From positions 1 through 15,300 of the forward strand of contig JAZNDA010000031.1 of assembly GCA_045587785.1 (NCBI GenBank): 15,300 nucleotides of DNA, read 5' to 3'. The notes beneath the pieces were generated by a model. It made no database searches, was not told where the DNA came from, and saw only the letters and a list, made by a program, of their open reading frames with translations. A program made the translations under genes and the position numbers. Shown one piece after another: positions 13,676 through 15,300 of this stretch (position 1 is its first letter; the number at the start of each line of letters is the position of its first letter). This DNA comes from RGIG8775 sp045587785 (GTDB lineage Bacteria; Bacillota; Clostridia; Oscillospirales; CAG-272).

Positions 13676-13705
13676 AGGGGGGACTTTTTGAAAAAAGTCC
13701 CCCCT
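13676..13705 (+). repeat. 3' hairpin after mscL, without U-tract
   Basis: AGGGGGGACTTTT (13676-13688) pairs with AAAAGTCCCCCCT (13693-13705), a perfect 13-bp stem with a TGAA loop, 14 nt after the mscL stop. It is followed not by T residues but by AAAACCCCTT and CAAAAACTTTTG (13716-13727). It may stop transcription or protect the 3' end; a standard terminator it is not. Confidence 0.75.
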
Positions 13706-13845
13706 AAAACCCCTTCAAAAACTTTTGATGAAAACGAAAGGGAATGTGTCAGGGTTGGTTGTTTTTTTGTAGCCGAATGAAGCCCGTAAAATGAGGGAAC
13801 GGCGCATGGACTTCGTAGCCATTTTTCGCAAAAGTTTTTGGGGGT
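13706..13845. other. Core of the mscL/methyltransferase intergenic element
   Basis: CAAAAACTTTTG (13716-13727) and its exact reverse complement (13829-13840) face each other inside the two hairpins, giving an inverted-repeat element of about 198 bp (13676-13873). The right part (AAAATGA 13788, CGGCGCAT 13800-13807, GTAGCC 13815-13820) is co-linear with the right part of repeat copy B. No gene is seen. Confidence 0.6.
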
Positions 13846-13873
13846 GTGGGGGCTTTTTCCAAAAAGCCCCCAC
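13846..13873 (-). repeat. 3' hairpin after the RNA methyltransferase gene, without U-tract
   Basis: GTGGGGGCTTTT (13846-13857) pairs with AAAAGCCCCCAC (13862-13873), 12 bp with a 4-nt loop, 7 nt past the methyltransferase stop on the minus strand. On that strand it is followed by ACCCC and CAAAAACTTTTG, mirroring the hairpin after mscL. Confidence 0.75.
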
Positions 13874-13880
13874 GTTTCTT

Positions 13881-15005
13881 TTACCTCGGTTTGAAATATT
13901 CGTACAGCGTACAGGGGATCATGCCGTTATAAAGACGCTTGGTCTTGTCGGCGCGTCTGCCGAACAGCCGCTCGAAATGCTCGCAGGACGTGATAATATA
14001 CATCTGCCACGGGTTGAAGGTGGCAAAGGTTTTGCCGATGGCGGCATACAGTTCCTCGGTCTGCTTTTTGTCCATCATTCTCTCGCCGTAGGGCGGATTG
14101 CAAAGCAGGGTACCGCGCCTATCGGGCTTCCTAATGCTTCTTGCATCTGCCTCGAAAATATTCAGATGCTCCTCCACGCCTGCACGGGTGGCGTTTTCGT
14201 AGACGATGTCCAGCATATTCTCGTCAATGTCCGAGGCGAATGCCTCAAAGTGAGAGTCGCGCCTCACGGAATCTTCGGCACACTCTCTTGCTTCTGCCCA
14301 CAGCTTTTTTCCAAACCGCGGAAAGCTCTCGGCGGCAAAGCCCCGATTCATACCCGCCGCACGCCCCGTGGCGATCATGGCGGCTTCGATCACCAGCGTG
14401 CCCGAGCCGCAGAAGGGATCCCAAAACAGCGTGTCCTCTCTTGGGCGCGCGGTCAGCGCGATGGCGGCGGCAAGAGTTTCCCTGATGGGCGCGATTCCCG
14501 ATGCGGGGCGGTAGCCCCGTTTGTGCAGTGCCACGCCGCTGGTGTCGATCATGAGATAGGCAATATCCTTGAAAATAAAAAATTCGATCTGATATTTGAT
14601 GCCGCTGTTTTCGGCAAACCACTTGGCACCGTAGTGCGCCGAAAGACGCTCGACCACCGCCTTTTTGACAATGCTCTGGCAGTCGGGAACCGAAAACAGC
14701 TTACTTTTAATGGCGTGGCCGCCAACGGGAAAGGCATCGTATTTGCCGATAAACTGCTCCCACTCAAGTGCCTTGGTGCCGTCAAAAAGCGCGGTAAAGC
14801 TCTCGGCAGCAAAGCTTCCCAGCAGAATGTACACTCTCTCGGCGGTGCGCAGAAAAATATTGGCGCGCGCAACGTCTTTTTCCTCGCCCTCAAAAAATAC
14901 GCGCCCGTCCATGGTGAATGTGCGTTTGAGCCCTAAAGCGTCCAGTTCTTCACCCAAAAGCTTTTCAAGACCGAAAAGGCAAGTGGCTACCAGTTGATAA
15001 GTCAT
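13881..15005 (-). CDS. THUMP-domain class I SAM-dependent RNA methyltransferase (RlmL/YpsC type)
   Basis: Probably a 23S rRNA guanine-N2 methyltransferase, by homology to RlmL/YpsC. The 374 residues comprise an N-terminal ferredoxin-like/THUMP RNA-binding half (about 1-160, starting MTYQLVATCLFGLEKLLGEE) and a C-terminal Rossmann methyltransferase half. SAM-binding motifs are DPFCGSGT (196-203) and ASDID (257-261); the catalytic motif is NPPYGERM (303-310). It corresponds to the single-enzyme form and lacks the second (RlmK-like) methyltransferase domain of E. coli RlmKL. The ATG at 15005 has CGGAG about 12 nt upstream, slightly far; the conserved N terminus supports this start. It is convergent with mscL. 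No clear promoter is seen in the 36 bases between its start and repeat copy C. Confidence 0.92.
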   Translation of the reverse strand: MTYQLVATCLFGLEKLLGEELDALGLKRTFTMDGRVFFEGEEKDVARANIFLRTAERVYILLGSFAAESFTALFDGTKALEWEQFIGKYDAFPVGGHAIKSKLFSVPDCQSIVKKAVVERLSAHYGAKWFAENSGIKYQIEFFIFKDIAYLMIDTSGVALHKRGYRPASGIAPIRETLAAAIALTARPREDTLFWDPFCGSGTLVIEAAMIATGRAAGMNRGFAAESFPRFGKKLWAEARECAEDSVRRDSHFEAFASDIDENMLDIVYENATRAGVEEHLNIFEADARSIRKPDRRGTLLCNPPYGERMMDKKQTEELYAAIGKTFATFNPWQMYIITSCEHFERLFGRRADKTKRLYNGMIPCTLYEYFKPR

Positions 15006-15041
15006 AAATGTTTTATACTCCGTTTGTTTTTTAAAATAGAA

Positions 15042-15300
15042 TTTCGCACTCTGCGGAGTGCGACCAAGGGTTCCACCCTTGGAACCCGCAAGCCTTTGAA
15101 AAGGCTTGACCGAAACTTTTTACGGCAAGTCCGACATGAAGTAACTTCAAAATTCTTCGCGGTTTGTGCTAAAGGTACGTCATTTTGGGCGGCGTCCCTT
15201 GGGACGCCGCGTGACGTCCGAATGAAAAATCGAAAAAACAAGCGAGCTTGCTTTTTCGGTTTTTGATTCGGACTGCCACAGGGAGCTATAGCTCCCGTGG
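15042..15300 (+). repeat. Multi-hairpin dispersed repeat, copy C, cut by window end
   Basis: Co-linear with copy B: HP1 15045-15062 (identical); HP2 15064-15082 (CCAAGGG/CCCTTGG, 5-nt loop); HP3 15089-15108 (CAAGCCTT/AAGGCTTG, TGAA loop) then ACCGAAACTTTT; HP4 15189-15210 (10-nt arms) within ACGTC/GACGT; HP5 around 15238-15251; HP6 15276-15300 (GGGAGC/GCTCCC). Stem bases differ from B in compensating pairs. It points away from the methyltransferase gene. No gene is supportable; a minus-strand reading frame through it is judged a by-product of the repeat. Confidence 0.85.

Noticed and set aside
13791..14936. 381-codon plus-strand frame opposite the RNA methyltransferase gene
   Set aside because: The minus-strand product carries DPFCGSGT and NPPYGERM; the plus-strand one has no recognisable domain and starts inside the intergenic hairpin element.
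1..15300. CRISPR array, tRNA, rRNA, transposase or phage genes
   Set aside because: No regularly spaced direct repeats, cloverleaf sequences, conserved rRNA blocks or integrase/transposase motifs were seen on either strand.

Overview
The window looks like chromosome from an uncultured, probably gut-associated Clostridia-type Firmicute. The inference rests on strong GGAGG-type ribosome binding sites, near-consensus sigma-A promoters, compact operons, coding GC near or slightly above 50% (by eye), a single-step diaminopimelate dehydrogenase, a MetH without reactivation domain, and a YpsC-type RNA methyltransferase. No phylogenetic computation was possible. There are no tRNA, rRNA, CRISPR, transposase or phage genes.

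Layout. 1-1640: an inverted copy of a multi-hairpin repeat, then ddh-greA (+). 1640-1900: a hairpin-rich gap with a terminator. 1914-3463: a lipoprotein SGNH hydrolase (-) divergent from a small XRE regulator (+); a perfect sigma-A promoter and an inverted repeat lie between them. 3495-5748: a two-gene operon with an HTH-PfkB kinase fusion and a TIM-barrel sugar isomerase/epimerase, closed by a strong terminator. 5813-6094: a 45-residue peptide gene with its own -10 and terminator. 6092-7105: an orphan zinc/manganese-type substrate-binding lipoprotein (-) behind a consensus promoter with a Fur-family 7-1-7 box. 7195-10159: the complete proline operon proB-proA-proC (-) with promoter and terminator. 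10201-13661: a promoter, a second multi-hairpin repeat, then metH-mscL (+). 13676-13873: a compact inverted-repeat element between convergent genes. 13881-15005: an RlmL/YpsC-like RNA methyltransferase (-). 15042-15300: a third multi-hairpin repeat, cut by the window edge.

Most genes are ordinary metabolism: meso-DAP/lysine, proline, methionine, metal uptake, rRNA modification and osmotic safety. The least explained material is noncoding. Three copies of a repeat share an identical first hairpin, and the following hairpins keep stem length, loop length and the TGAA apex while the stem bases change in compensating pairs. A related element sits between mscL and the methyltransferase gene. One copy lies directly behind a near-consensus promoter and would form most of a roughly 445-nt metH leader. 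Secondary points of interest are the HTH-kinase fusion, the XRE/SGNH pair with a candidate operator, and the small peptide gene.
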